From the NCBI RefSeq assembly GCF_020520285.1, contig NZ_CP084742.1, positions 1,054,001 through 1,118,000 of the forward strand: DNA of 64,000 nucleotides. Direction: 5' to 3'. Each line of letters begins with the position of its first letter. Position 1 is the stretch's first letter. This document shows, piece after piece, positions 25,132-34,099 of the stretch. The translations under genes were made by a program, and so were the position numbers. The notes under the pieces are model-generated. The model was not told where the DNA came from and searched no databases. It was given only the letters and a program-made list of their open reading frames with translations. Origin of the DNA: Pseudomonas sp. L5B5 (lineage in GTDB: Bacteria > Pseudomonadota > Gammaproteobacteria > Pseudomonadales > Pseudomonadaceae).

Positions 25132-26925
25132 TTATTTTTTTGCGCCTCCTGGCAGTACGCTGGCCAACACTTGCTTGGCGGTTTGCACAATCACCCCGGC
25201 TTCATCCGGGTCGCCTTTGAGCAACGTGGTGGCGAACTTTTTGGCCTGTTCCAGTTTGATATGCGGGGGAAGTGGCGCCACGTCGGGGTCGGTCTTGAAC
25301 TCGATCAGCACCGGTACATCCGAGGCCAACGCCTGTTCCCAGGCCCCAGCCACATCCTCCTCGCGCTCAACGAAAATCCCCTTCAGCCCCAGCGAAATCG
25401 CAAACAGGTGATACGGCACGTCAGGAATGGTTTGCGAAGCCTCAAACTTGGGGTCGCCTTCCATCACGCGCTGCTCCCAAGTGACCTGGTTCAGGTCTTC
25501 ATTGTTGAACACCGCACAGATCCATTTAGGGCTCTGCCACTGCCGCCAGTATTTGGCCACGGTGATCAGTTCGGCCATGTTGTTCATCTGCATCGCGCCG
25601 TCGCCCACCAGCGCGATCACGGTGTTCTGCGGGTGCGCAAGCTTGGCGGCGATGGCGTACGGCACGGCGGCCCCCATGGACGCCAAGCCACCGGACAGGG
25701 AACATTGCATGCCACGGCGGATCTTCAAGTCGCGGGCATACCAGTTGGCACAGGAGCCGGAATCGCTGGTGATGATGGCGTGGTCGGGCAAGCGTGGAGA
25801 CAGCTCGTACACCACGCGTTGCGGGTTGATCGGTTTGGCTTTTGCCAGGGCGCGTTTCTCCAGGGTTTTCTCCCAGCTAGCACGCCAACCCTCGACTTTC
25901 TTGCGCCATTTACGCTGAGTCTTGCGGGTGAGCAACGGCAACAGCGCAGCCAGGGTCTCGGCGGCATCACCCACCAGATTCACCTCCATGGGATAACGCA
26001 GGCTCAACATGTCGGGTTGCAGGTCAATCTGCACGCCACGGGCCTGGCCTTCCTTGGGCAGGAACTCTGAGTAAGGAAAACCCGAGCCGATCATCAACAA
26101 GGTGTCGCATTCGGTCATCAGCTTGTAGCTGGGCTCGGTGCCCAACAGGCCGATGCTGCCGGTAACCCAGGGCAAATCGTCAGCGACTGCAGCCTTGCCG
26201 AGTAGCGCCTTGGCCACCCCGGCGCCAAGCGCTTCGGCGACGGCGATGACTTCATCGGTGGCCGCCAGCGCCCCTGCGCCGACGAGAATCGCAACTTTCT
26301 CACCGGCATTCAGCACGTCTGCGGCGTGCTGTAGATCTGCCTCATACGGCACCACTCGCGGTTTTGAATAACCCACCCCCGAGTGCACTGTGCCGTGGGC
26401 CCTGACGGGCGGCTCGTAGGCCGCCTCCTGCAAATCGTTGGGCAGGATGATCGCCGTCACTCGGCGCTCACCGACCGCCGTGCGGACGGCCCGGTCCACC
26501 AAGTGACGCACCTGGGATGACACCATAGCCTGCTGCACAAATGCCCCTGCCACATCCTTGAACATCGACACCAGGTCCAGCTCCTGCTGGTAATGCCCCC
26601 CAAGCGCAGCACGCGCCTGCTGCCCGACAATCGCCAGCACCGGCATATGGTCCATCCGCGCGTCATAGAGCCCGGTAATCAGGTGCGAGGCTCCTGGCCC
26701 TGAAGTCGCGATACACACGCCCAGCTCCCCCGTGAATTTGGCGTGAGCCGACGCCATGAACGCGGCCATTTCCTCATGACGGGCCTGAATGAATTCGATC
26801 TTGCCCTGCGCCCGGCTCAACGCGCCGAATACACCATTGATACCGTCACCCGGGTAACCAAAGATTCGGGTAACGCCCCATTGGCTGAGCCGCTCAACCA
26901 GAAAGTCGCCTACTGTCGTCGTCAT
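25132..26925 (-). CDS. thiamine-diphosphate enzyme, pyruvate oxidase/dehydrogenase-like
   Basis: The 597-residue protein starts at ATG 26923-26925 (MTTTVGDFL), with GAGG 6 bases upstream; a TTG seven codons earlier is less likely. It has the three ThDP-enzyme domains: the N-terminal pyrimidine-binding domain with the catalytic Glu51 (RHEE) and TSGPGASHLITGL, a central FAD-type domain, and a C-terminal pyrophosphate domain with GDGAMQMNNMAELITV near residue 439. It resembles PoxB-type pyruvate:quinone oxidases, which would feed electrons to quinone and thus to ACIII or bo oxidase, but acetolactate-synthase-like decarboxylases look similar. It follows the SDR gene by 17 bases. Confidence 0.85.
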   Translation of the reverse strand: MTTTVGDFLVERLSQWGVTRIFGYPGDGINGVFGALSRAQGKIEFIQARHEEMAAFMASAHAKFTGELGVCIATSGPGASHLITGLYDARMDHMPVLAIVGQQARAALGGHYQQELDLVSMFKDVAGAFVQQAMVSSQVRHLVDRAVRTAVGERRVTAIILPNDLQEAAYEPPVRAHGTVHSGVGYSKPRVVPYEADLQHAADVLNAGEKVAILVGAGALAATDEVIAVAEALGAGVAKALLGKAAVADDLPWVTGSIGLLGTEPSYKLMTECDTLLMIGSGFPYSEFLPKEGQARGVQIDLQPDMLSLRYPMEVNLVGDAAETLAALLPLLTRKTQRKWRKKVEGWRASWEKTLEKRALAKAKPINPQRVVYELSPRLPDHAIITSDSGSCANWYARDLKIRRGMQCSLSGGLASMGAAVPYAIAAKLAHPQNTVIALVGDGAMQMNNMAELITVAKYWRQWQSPKWICAVFNNEDLNQVTWEQRVMEGDPKFEASQTIPDVPYHLFAISLGLKGIFVEREEDVAGAWEQALASDVPVLIEFKTDPDVAPLPPHIKLEQAKKFATTLLKGDPDEAGVIVQTAKQVLASVLPGGAKK

Positions 26926-26942
26926 CGAATGCCTCGCTTCAT

Positions 26943-27800
26943 TCAAAGAATGGGTTTGCCACCTGTTACGCCGTAGCGTTCACCGGAGATATAACTGCCC
27001 TCATCCGACGCCAGCAGTACGTAGATGGGCGAGACTTCGACTGGCTGGCCGGGGCGCCCCAGCGGTGTATTGCCACCGAAATTTTTCACGGAGTCCTCGG
27101 TCATCGTTGATACGATCAATGGCGTCCAGATTGGCCCGGGCGCCACACTGTTGACGCGAATACCGCGCTTGCCGAGCATCTGCGCCAGTCCCGCAGTGAA
27201 GTTGGCGATCGCGCCTTTGCTCGCCGCATAGGGCAACAGCGTGGGGTTGGGCGCATCGGAATTGACCGAGCTGGTGTTGATGATCGAACTGCCCTCGGCC
27301 ATGTGCGGCAGCGCGGCTTTGCAGATGCGAAACATCGCGGTGACGTTAACGTTAAAGGTCTTTAGCCAATCTTCATCGGGGATGTCTTCCAGACTTTCGT
27401 AGGTCATCTGGAACGCCGCGTTATTGACCAGCACATCAATGCGTCCGAACTTCTCCACGGTGTCACTGACGATCGCCGTGCACTGATCCGCGTTGCCCAG
27501 ATCACCGGGTAGCAACAGGCATTGACGACCCGCCGCCTCGACCCACCGCGCGGTTTCCTTGGCGTCTTCATGCTCATCCAGATAGGAGACCGCCACATCC
27601 GCGCCTTCGCGTGCAAAGGCGATGGCCACCGCACGCCCAATGCCGCTGTCGGCCCCGGTGATTAAGGCTATTTTGTTGGCGAGGCGGCCCGAGCCTGTGT
27701 AGGTCTGCTCACCGCAATCAGGCATTGGATCCATCTTGCGCTGTTGACCGGGTACGGGCTGCTGTTGCGCCTTGAATGGTGGTTTTGGATAACTGTTCAT
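26943..27800 (-). CDS. SDR family oxidoreductase (general-stress type)
   Basis: The 285-residue protein has a Pro/Gln-rich N-terminal extension (about 40 residues) before the Rossmann fold. The cofactor motif TGADSGIG is at 48-55, NNAA at 126-129, Ser177 and Tyr191/Lys195 (YAASK). This N-extended class is common among bacterial general-stress dehydrogenases (YhdF/YghA-like). Strong AGGAGG before ATG 27800. Substrate unknown. It heads a two-gene unit with the ThDP enzyme. Confidence 0.88.
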   Translation of the reverse strand: MNSYPKPPFKAQQQPVPGQQRKMDPMPDCGEQTYTGSGRLANKIALITGADSGIGRAVAIAFAREGADVAVSYLDEHEDAKETARWVEAAGRQCLLLPGDLGNADQCTAIVSDTVEKFGRIDVLVNNAAFQMTYESLEDIPDEDWLKTFNVNVTAMFRICKAALPHMAEGSSIINTSSVNSDAPNPTLLPYAASKGAIANFTAGLAQMLGKRGIRVNSVAPGPIWTPLIVSTMTEDSVKNFGGNTPLGRPGQPVEVSPIYVLLASDEGSYISGERYGVTGGKPIL

Positions 27801-28100
27801 CGGTCTTCCTCCTGGCTGTGATTACTTTTGCGAGGGTTGGCCGGGAGGGTAAGTTCAGACAGATTTTGAAAAAATCAGATAACCGTTCAGGCACAGCAGT
27901 GCCATTGGTCAGTCTGAATAAACCTTCTGAACGTTGCGTGCCTCAACCGGGAGGCAAAGGTTTGCAGGGTTAGCAACATTCGAGGCATTCTGCTCTACGC
28001 AGCTTTTCGGCTATATTTCGCTTTCGGTTCAGCACTTGCCCTCGCTTTAGTTGCTCCCTCCACGCTCTTCTCGTGCGCAGTTAACCAAGGTTGGTATTTT
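27801..28100. other. divergent intergenic region
   Basis: About 300 bases between the SDR gene (minus) and the large chemotaxis-type kinase (plus). It must contain both promoters. I see no clear gene, repeat or terminator in it. Confidence 0.5.
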
Positions 28101-31100
28101 ATGAAGTCTGCCCCCCAGCGGTCCCCTAACGTTCCGCAACGCAAGGACCTTATTCCCAGCAACTTGGACTTTCCGGTGGTGGGGATTGGCGCGTCTGCGG
28201 GCGGGCTGCAAGCAGTCAAGGCGTTTTTTGAGCACATGCCCAAAGATTGCGGCATGGCGTTCGTGGTGATTCTGCACCTGTCGTCCGATCATCAAAGCGT
28301 GGCGGATAAGATCATCCAGGAGTCGACCCGTATTCCGGTCTCGCAGGTCAATGACACCACGCCCATCGAAAGGAATCATGTGTATGTCATCTCGCCTGCA
28401 CACCATCTGAAAATGAATGATGGCTATTTAGCGGTATCCCCATCAACCCGCCAGGGCGGCTCGCACATAGCCATCGACCTGTTTTTTCGCGACTTGGCAG
28501 ACGCGCATAAAGAACGGGCGTTTTGTGTGATCCTTTCAGGGACCGGAGCGGACGGGGCGGTTGGCCTTTCTCGAATCAAGGAGCAAGGTGGGATCACTCT
28601 GGTACAAACACCAGAAGATGCTGAGTTCGATGGCATGCCGCGGGCTGCCATCGAAACGCAAATGGTCGATCTCGTGCTTCCCGTTGTGGAAATGCCGCAG
28701 AAGCTGCTGGAGCTATGGCGCAATGCTCAGTCAATCATCCTACCCACTGCCGACGATCCCGAAATTAAAACCACCCCACCTGCAACCGAACGCGATGCAG
28801 CCGTGGCGGAGCAGTTATTGCTGGACATCCTGATTCAGTTGCGCGCCAGTACCGGGCACGACTTCAAGCATTACAAGCGCGCCACAGTGTTGCGCCGTAT
28901 TGAGCGACGCTTGCAAGTAACCGCCCAGCCGGACCTGGCGACCTATTACAATTTCCTCCAGGAGCACCCAGACGAAACCAAGGCCCTGCTCGGCGATATG
29001 CTGATCGGCGTGACTAACTTCTTCCGCGACCGCGAGGCCTTTGAAGCGCTTGAACGTGACGTGATACCTAACCTAGTGAAGTCACTCGAAGAAACTGTGC
29101 CGCACCGCGAAGAGGTGCGCATCTGGTCGGCCGGCTGTTCCACCGGCGAAGAAGCTTACAGCCTCGCGATGCTGCTGGCCGAGCAACTGGCGCTGGATGC
29201 CAGCGGCGCGAAGATGCAGGTATTTGCCACTGATATTGACGAGCGCGCAGTCACCCACGGCCGCAACGGCGTGTATCCCGAGGCGATCATCACCGACGTA
29301 CCGCCACCGCGGTTGCGCCAATATTTTGCCAAAGAGAAAAACCAACACTATCGAGTGCGCAAGGAAATTCGCGAGAAGGTCTTGTTCGCCAAACACAGTT
29401 TGCTCGCTGATCCGCCGTTCTCGCAGATCGACCTGATCGTGTGCCGCAACCTGTTGATCTACCTGGACCGCGAAGTGCAGCGCGACATCTTGCAGATGTT
29501 CCACTTTGCGCTGCGCCCCGGAGGCTATTTGTTCCTCGGTTCCTCGGAGTCGGCCGACGGCTGCCTGGACCTGTTTGTGCCGGTGGACAAACGAAACCGC
29601 ATTTTTCGGGTACGTGCCGGCTCCTCCGCTATGCGCCGCGCCCCAACCATCCCGCGAGGCGGCTACTTGCGCCCAAGCACAGCGTCGATTACGACTGAAA
29701 TCAAGGCGCCCAGCAAAGTTGCGTTCGCGGATATCCATCTGCGCGCCCTGGAAAAAGCTGCGCCGCCCAGCGTGATCGTCGATATCCAAGCCAACATCCT
29801 GCACATGAGCGAAGGTGCCGGGCGGTTCCTGTGCTATGTCGCCGGGGAAGTCACCCACAATCTGTTGGCCCTGGTTCATCCGGACCTGCGCCTCGACATC
29901 CGCACTACACTCTTCCAGGTTCAGCAATCGAATATGCCTGTGATCTCTCGCAAGATCCGCGTTCAGCGCGAACAGGGCCCCTTCATGGTGGACATCACCG
30001 CCCACCCCTATCGCGATGACGCGACCGAAAGCGACTATGTGCTGGTGATCTTCCAGGAAAGCGCAATCGACCCACAACAGGTCGATACCACGACTGTCAG
30101 CCATGCCGAAAACGCCCTCATGGGGAACCTGGAACGCGAGCTACAACGCACCAAGCTGCACTTGCAGGACGCCATCGAGCAGTCGGAAGTCTCAAGCGAA
30201 GAGCTCAAGGCCTCCAATGAGGAAATGCAGGCGGTCAATGAAGAGTTACGCTCGGCTACCGAAGAGCTGGAAACCAGCAAGGAAGAGCTGCAGTCGATCA
30301 ACGAAGAACTGCTGACCGTCAACTATGAACTCAAAACCAAGGTAGAAGAAACGGACAAGGTCAATGACTATCTGACCAACCTGATCGCCTCCACCGACAT
30401 CGCCACCGTGTTCGTTGACCGCAACATGCGCATCCGTTGGTTCACGCCACGCGCCACCGATATTTTCAGCATGCTTCCGGTGGACACTGGACGCTCGCTG
30501 ATGGACATCACCCACCGCCTCGATTACCCGGAAATTACCGAAGACGCCACGACCGTCTTTGAGTCACTCGGTACAATTGAGCGGGAAATCGGCGGTAAGA
30601 ACGACCGCTGGTACATTGCACGGTTGTTGCCCTACCGCTCCAGCGAGGACCATATCGATGGCACGGTGCTTACCTTCATCGATATCACCAAGCGGCGCCA
30701 AGCCGAGGAAGAACTGCGCCTGGGCGAGGAGCGCATGCGCCTAGTCGCCGAGAGTACCCATGACTTTGCAATCATCATCCTTGATGACCATGGTGCCATC
30801 ACCGATTGGAACACGGGTGCAGAACTGATCTTCGGCTACACCAAGGACGAAGTGCTGGGCGCTTATTACGACTTTATTTTTTCACCGGAGGACCGCTCCT
30901 CCGGCATGCCGGAGAGCGAACTGCGCGCGGCCCGCGAACACGGTCGCGGTGAAGATGAGCGCTGGCATGTGCGCAAGGATGGCAGTCGGTTCTACTGCAG
31001 TGGTGAGATCACTCAGCTCCAGAGCGACAGCTTGCAGGGCTACGTCAAGATCGCCCGCGACCTCACTGGCCACAAACGCACCCAGGATGAGCAGAGGCAG

Positions 31101-32246
31101 CGCCTGATCGAAACTCAGACGAAGAGCCATCTCAAGGACGAGTTTTTCGCGGTGATGTCGCACGAACTCAAACATCCACTGAACCTGATCCAACTGAACG
31201 CGGAACTACTGCGTCGCTTGCCCGCCACCAAGGCGGCGGTCCCGGCGATCAAAGCCGTGAACACAATCTGCGAGGCCGTATCCAGCCAGGCGCGGATCAT
31301 TGATGACCTGCTGGATGTTGCCCGGGTACGCACGGGCAAGCTCAAGCTGAAAAAACAACCGATTGATCTGATTCGCACGCTGCAGGATATCCATAGCGTA
31401 GTGCTCGCCGACGGGCATCGTCGTCATGTAACGCTGCAAACACCTTCGGATCATGGCCCCCTGATAGTCGACGTGGACCCCACGCGCATTGAGCAAGTGA
31501 TCTGGAACCTGGTCAACAACGCCCTGAAATTCACCCCGGAGGGCGGTGAGGTTCAGTTGGTGCTCAGCCGCTCGGAGGGGGGCGCCCAGCTGGACGTGAT
31601 CGACAGTGGCATCGGCCTAGCCGATGACAGCCTGGAGAAGATCTTTGATCTGTTCGGGCAGGCAGAAAACCAGCATCAGACGCATCAACGCGAGGGCCTT
31701 GGCATAGGCTTGTCCTTGGTACGCCAGTTGGTGGAGGCTCACGAAGGCTCGGTCAGCGTCCATTCCAAAGGGCTGGGTTTTGGCTGCACCTTCTCGATAT
31801 GGCTGCCGCTGTGCGAACAACAGGATCATCTACAACGTTCTGACGCTGAACAGGAGGAGGATGAACGCCTCCACGGCGTGAAGGTGTTGCTGGTGGAGGA
31901 CTCTGCCGAGGTGCTCGAAGTGCTGAATGTATTGCTGGAGATGGAAGGCGCGCAAGTCAGCGCGTTCGATGACCCACAGAGTGCGCTGGAAACAGCCCGC
32001 GCTGCTCAGTACGACTTGATCATTTCCGACATTGGCATGCCGAAAATGAACGGCCATGAGCTGATGCAGAAGCTGCGCGCGATAGCTCATCTGCGCCGGG
32101 TGCCCGCTATCGCCCTCACAGGTTACGGGGCCGGCAGTGACCAGAAAAAGGCGGCTGAGTCGGGCTTTAGTACCCATCTCAGCAAACCGGTCGCCCACGA
32201 GTCGTTGATTGATCTCATCGAAAAATTGTGTTGCTTACGTCGTTAG
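28101..32246 (+). CDS. CheB-CheR-PAS hybrid histidine kinase (1381 aa)
   Basis: Domains in order: CheB-type methylesterase at about 24-205 with the catalytic trio Ser32 (GASAGG), His59 and Asp151 (GTGADG), then CheR-type methyltransferase at about 235-495 (YKRATVLRRIERRL, SAGCSTGEEAYSLAML, DLIVCRNLLIYL). A PAS-like segment and a long Glu/Leu coiled coil (about 670-755) follow, then two PAS domains. The HisKA phospho-acceptor His is near 1020 (VMSHELKHPLNL), followed by a HATPase (WNLVNNALKFTPEGG) and a C-terminal receiver with the Asp near 1307 (LIISDIGMPKMNG). No membrane helix, so a cytoplasmic multi-input signalling protein. Such proteins lack adjacent chemoreceptors, as here, and are often linked to stress responses. 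The ribosome site (AAGG) is weak. Confidence 0.92.
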   Translation: MKSAPQRSPNVPQRKDLIPSNLDFPVVGIGASAGGLQAVKAFFEHMPKDCGMAFVVILHLSSDHQSVADKIIQESTRIPVSQVNDTTPIERNHVYVISPAHHLKMNDGYLAVSPSTRQGGSHIAIDLFFRDLADAHKERAFCVILSGTGADGAVGLSRIKEQGGITLVQTPEDAEFDGMPRAAIETQMVDLVLPVVEMPQKLLELWRNAQSIILPTADDPEIKTTPPATERDAAVAEQLLLDILIQLRASTGHDFKHYKRATVLRRIERRLQVTAQPDLATYYNFLQEHPDETKALLGDMLIGVTNFFRDREAFEALERDVIPNLVKSLEETVPHREEVRIWSAGCSTGEEAYSLAMLLAEQLALDASGAKMQVFATDIDERAVTHGRNGVYPEAIITDVPPPRLRQYFAKEKNQHYRVRKEIREKVLFAKHSLLADPPFSQIDLIVCRNLLIYLDREVQRDILQMFHFALRPGGYLFLGSSESADGCLDLFVPVDKRNRIFRVRAGSSAMRRAPTIPRGGYLRPSTASITTEIKAPSKVAFADIHLRALEKAAPPSVIVDIQANILHMSEGAGRFLCYVAGEVTHNLLALVHPDLRLDIRTTLFQVQQSNMPVISRKIRVQREQGPFMVDITAHPYRDDATESDYVLVIFQESAIDPQQVDTTTVSHAENALMGNLERELQRTKLHLQDAIEQSEVSSEELKASNEEMQAVNEELRSATEELETSKEELQSINEELLTVNYELKTKVEETDKVNDYLTNLIASTDIATVFVDRNMRIRWFTPRATDIFSMLPVDTGRSLMDITHRLDYPEITEDATTVFESLGTIEREIGGKNDRWYIARLLPYRSSEDHIDGTVLTFIDITKRRQAEEELRLGEERMRLVAESTHDFAIIILDDHGAITDWNTGAELIFGYTKDEVLGAYYDFIFSPEDRSSGMPESELRAAREHGRGEDERWHVRKDGSRFYCSGEITQLQSDSLQGYVKIARDLTGHKRTQDEQRQRLIETQTKSHLKDEFFAVMSHELKHPLNLIQLNAELLRRLPATKAAVPAIKAVNTICEAVSSQARIIDDLLDVARVRTGKLKLKKQPIDLIRTLQDIHSVVLADGHRRHVTLQTPSDHGPLIVDVDPTRIEQVIWNLVNNALKFTPEGGEVQLVLSRSEGGAQLDVIDSGIGLADDSLEKIFDLFGQAENQHQTHQREGLGIGLSLVRQLVEAHEGSVSVHSKGLGFGCTFSIWLPLCEQQDHLQRSDAEQEEDERLHGVKVLLVEDSAEVLEVLNVLLEMEGAQVSAFDDPQSALETARAAQYDLIISDIGMPKMNGHELMQKLRAIAHLRRVPAIALTGYGAGSDQKKAAESGFSTHLSKPVAHESLIDLIEKLCCLRR

Positions 32247-32378
32247 TTGGGACTTTCTCAGTAGGGATAAGGAGATTTTCCCGTTCTGCTCACGGATCGG
32301 GGTTTCCTTCTGGACATCTCACGGATATTGGTTAGAGGTCATTCGGTTACAGCGACGGGGCGCGGATTTTTAGCGAGT

Positions 32379-32391
32379 AGCTCCATCTAAA
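32379..32391 (+). promoter_or_regulatory. shared upstream motif AGCTCCATCTAAA, copy 2
   Basis: Identical 13-mer to that at 4073-4085, again preceded closely by TAGCGAG and located 129 bases before the next start (32520). The rest of the 273-base gap after the kinase gene shows nothing I can name. Confidence 0.3.
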
Positions 32392-32519
32392 AAGACGATA
32401 ATTTCAAGCAAACTGAATCGTTGAATTAATCGATATTTCAGAGAAAACCATTTTGATACACGGGCTTTGCAAGCGGGTCACACAGTTATACAGAGACCTG
32501 CTGATGAAGGATTTAAGCC

Positions 32520-32819
32520 ATGCAACACAACGACATCGACGCAAAAATGATGGCCTGCCGCCAGTTGGCCATGGAGCAGAATCAGAAGCTTTTCAACGAG
32601 GCCAATGCCCTAAGCCGCAGCGCATTCGACCTGCTGGAGCAACCTGATTTCGATAGCGAAATGTTTGATGAATATCTGCGCCTTCGCGGCAAAGCCGAAG
32701 CGCTTTTCCGTGAAGCGATTGAGCATCTTGGCGTGCTCAACAAGCATTTTCCATTGCCCACCGTAAGCGTGGTCGCCGACGGGGGAAAAGCTGCCAAGCG
32801 CGAAAAGGAGATTGCGTGA
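32520..32819 (+). CDS. hypothetical helical protein (99 aa)
   Basis: The product is soluble, charged and largely helical (DAKMMACRQLAMEQNQKLFNE, MFDEYLRLRGKAEALFREAIEHL). AGGA lies about 8 bases before ATG 32520. It overlaps the next start by 1 base (TGATG), so the two are coupled. No family recognised. Confidence 0.62.
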   Translation: MQHNDIDAKMMACRQLAMEQNQKLFNEANALSRSAFDLLEQPDFDSEMFDEYLRLRGKAEALFREAIEHLGVLNKHFPLPTVSVVADGGKAAKREKEIA

Positions 32820-33022
32820 TGAAAAATTCTCAGCGCGCCTGGGACCTGGCGATGGTTCTGATCGCAAATGGTAAAATTCCTTTCGATCCCGACAATTTGA
32901 GCGGATCGGTAAAAATACTTTCGCGGCATTTGGAGGCGCTGGAGACAGCACTTCGTGAAGAGGCGATTTTGGCCGAAACCTCGCTTGCCGAAAATCTGGG
33001 TCAGCGTTGCCTGCAAAAATAA
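32819..33022 (+). CDS. hypothetical protein (67 aa), coupled
   Basis: ATG 32819 has AAGGAG 8 bases upstream, inside the end of the preceding gene; GTG 32816 is an alternative. The product is a small helical protein (AWDLAMVLIANGKIPFD, KILSRHLEALETALREEAILAE). No family recognised. Probably works with the preceding 99-aa protein. Confidence 0.6.
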   Translation: MKNSQRAWDLAMVLIANGKIPFDPDNLSGSVKILSRHLEALETALREEAILAETSLAENLGQRCLQK

Positions 33023-33594
33023 GTCGGCCGCAGCCGTGCCTTGGTAGGTGCCGATTGACCATCGTCAAGGGACAGTATCTGGCCGCTAAAAAGAGCTCAA
33101 CACGCTCTGGCGGAATGCTGCGCGTCGGCGGGTAAATTGAGCTGACGGGGCGCACTCTTTAATCAAATCCATCATTGGCGGTTCGAGGGGTTGGTGCGGG
33201 CTTCAGGTCATTTGCCAGCCTCCGTTTTCCTGGTCAGCCCCGCCCTACGATCAGTCTGTTTCAGACCTATATATTTGGCATAAAGCGTCTGAAACTCCAT
33301 GATGCATGTTCGGTAGTCGCCCCGTACAAGAGTCCTCAATTAAAAGCATTTTCGACACTAAGCGAAGCGGCAGCCAATGCCATTAATTTAATAGCACTCC
33401 CGCCTCGCTTGAAGTAAAAACTTATACGAAGCGGCGCGAACACCGCGTGTCCGTACAAGTTTCTTTCAACCAAAGACCGTTCATCGTCCTTTTTAAAAAA
33501 TCTCGAAACATTTAGACGACCGCCCTTATCGGAAACTATGTCCGTTGCAATAAACGGGCGTAAGCGAAACCTCAATTACAGTTGGAGTAGCATT
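33023..33594. other. long intergenic region before the first KGG gene
   Basis: No convincing gene. Open frames of about 80 codons exist on both strands (33175-33417 plus, 33336-33575 minus) but lack ribosome sites or family features. The 3' end holds the leader hairpin of the KGG gene (33540-33559). The A/T-rich stretch around 33490-33530 may contain its promoter. Confidence 0.45.
33540..33559 (+). promoter_or_regulatory. leader hairpin of KGG gene, copy 1
   Basis: GTCCGTT, loop GCAATA, AACGGGC: a 7-bp stem including one T-G pair, 35 bases before the start codon. A matching structure with a G-C to A-T swap (GTCCATT / AATGGGC) precedes the KGG gene at 49272. The conserved position and compensatory change argue for a functional RNA or operator structure. 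Confidence 0.45.
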
Positions 33595-33768
33595 ATGACG
33601 ACCAGTAATAAAAACCCAGGTAATTTCGCCAACGATCACGAAAAAGCCTCCGAGGCGGGAAAGAAAGGCGGCCAGGCATCTGGCGGCAACTTTGCCAATG
33701 ACCGCGAAAAGGCTTCGGAAGCTGGCCGTAAAGGTGGCCAGAATAGCCATGGCGGCGGCCGCAAGTAG
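33595..33768 (+). CDS. KGG-motif stress protein (YciG-like)
   Basis: The 57-residue protein starts at ATG 33595 (MTTSNKNPGN), with GGAG 7 bases upstream. It is made of two imperfect repeats of NPGNFANDHEKASEAGKKGGQ type (the stress-induced KGG motif), very hydrophilic and probably disordered. YciG-type proteins are RpoS-dependent in enterics, and similar small KGG proteins are abundant in stationary-phase or biofilm Pseudomonas. An in-frame upstream ATG at 33538 exists but overlaps the leader hairpin. A tight hairpin follows the stop. Confidence 0.85.
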   Translation: MTTSNKNPGNFANDHEKASEAGKKGGQASGGNFANDREKASEAGRKGGQNSHGGGRK

Positions 33769-33784
33769 TAAGCGTGGTCACATG

Positions 33785-33803
33785 GGGGCAGCAATGCTGC
33801 CCC
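33785..33803 (+). terminator. 3' hairpin of KGG gene 1
   Basis: GGGGCAGC, loop AAT, GCTGCCCC: 8-bp perfect stem 16 bases after the stop, followed by TTCTATT. All three KGG genes in the window are followed by such a short-loop hairpin within 10-16 bases, with little or no T run. Confidence 0.5.
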
Positions 33804-33831
33804 TTCTATTAATAGCAAAGGAGAACTAAGC

Positions 33832-34063
33832 ATGCGTGCATCAGCAGACTATCAGCGAAGCGTTTTGCCTCCTAAGCCACGCACGCAAGTGCGAACTGAC
33901 GCAGGGGCAAGCCTACGCGCGAACACATTGCCATGTTACGAACATCTCCGCGTCGTGGAACTGGCTGAAGCGACTGTCGATGCGTCGCAAACACTTCCGC
34001 TGTGCGAAAGGCATTTATAACCTGAGCGACCGTCAGTATTTAAGTGCCTGTAGATCGAGATGA
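33832..34063 (+). pseudogene. small protein with a probable frameshift at its start
   Basis: A strong AAAGGAG (33817-33823) points to ATG 33832. That frame yields a 62-codon product with poor third-position GC and no protein-like character. The +1 frame, open from GTG 33836 to TGA 34061-34063, has better codon use and a plausible ending (SWNWLKRLSMRRKHFRCAKG, IYNLSDRQYLSACRSR). Deleting one base just after the ATG would join the ribosome site and ATG to that frame. Either translation starts at GTG 33836, 12 bases from the ribosome site, or the gene is broken. Family unknown; it lies between two KGG genes. Confidence 0.4.
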
Positions 34064-34099
34064 AAGATATATCAACGACATAACGACGAGATTACTGAG

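Noticed and set aside
33175..33417. 80-codon plus-strand frame in the gap before the first KGG gene
   Set aside because: No ribosome site, no recognisable features, and a competing minus-strand frame of similar length.
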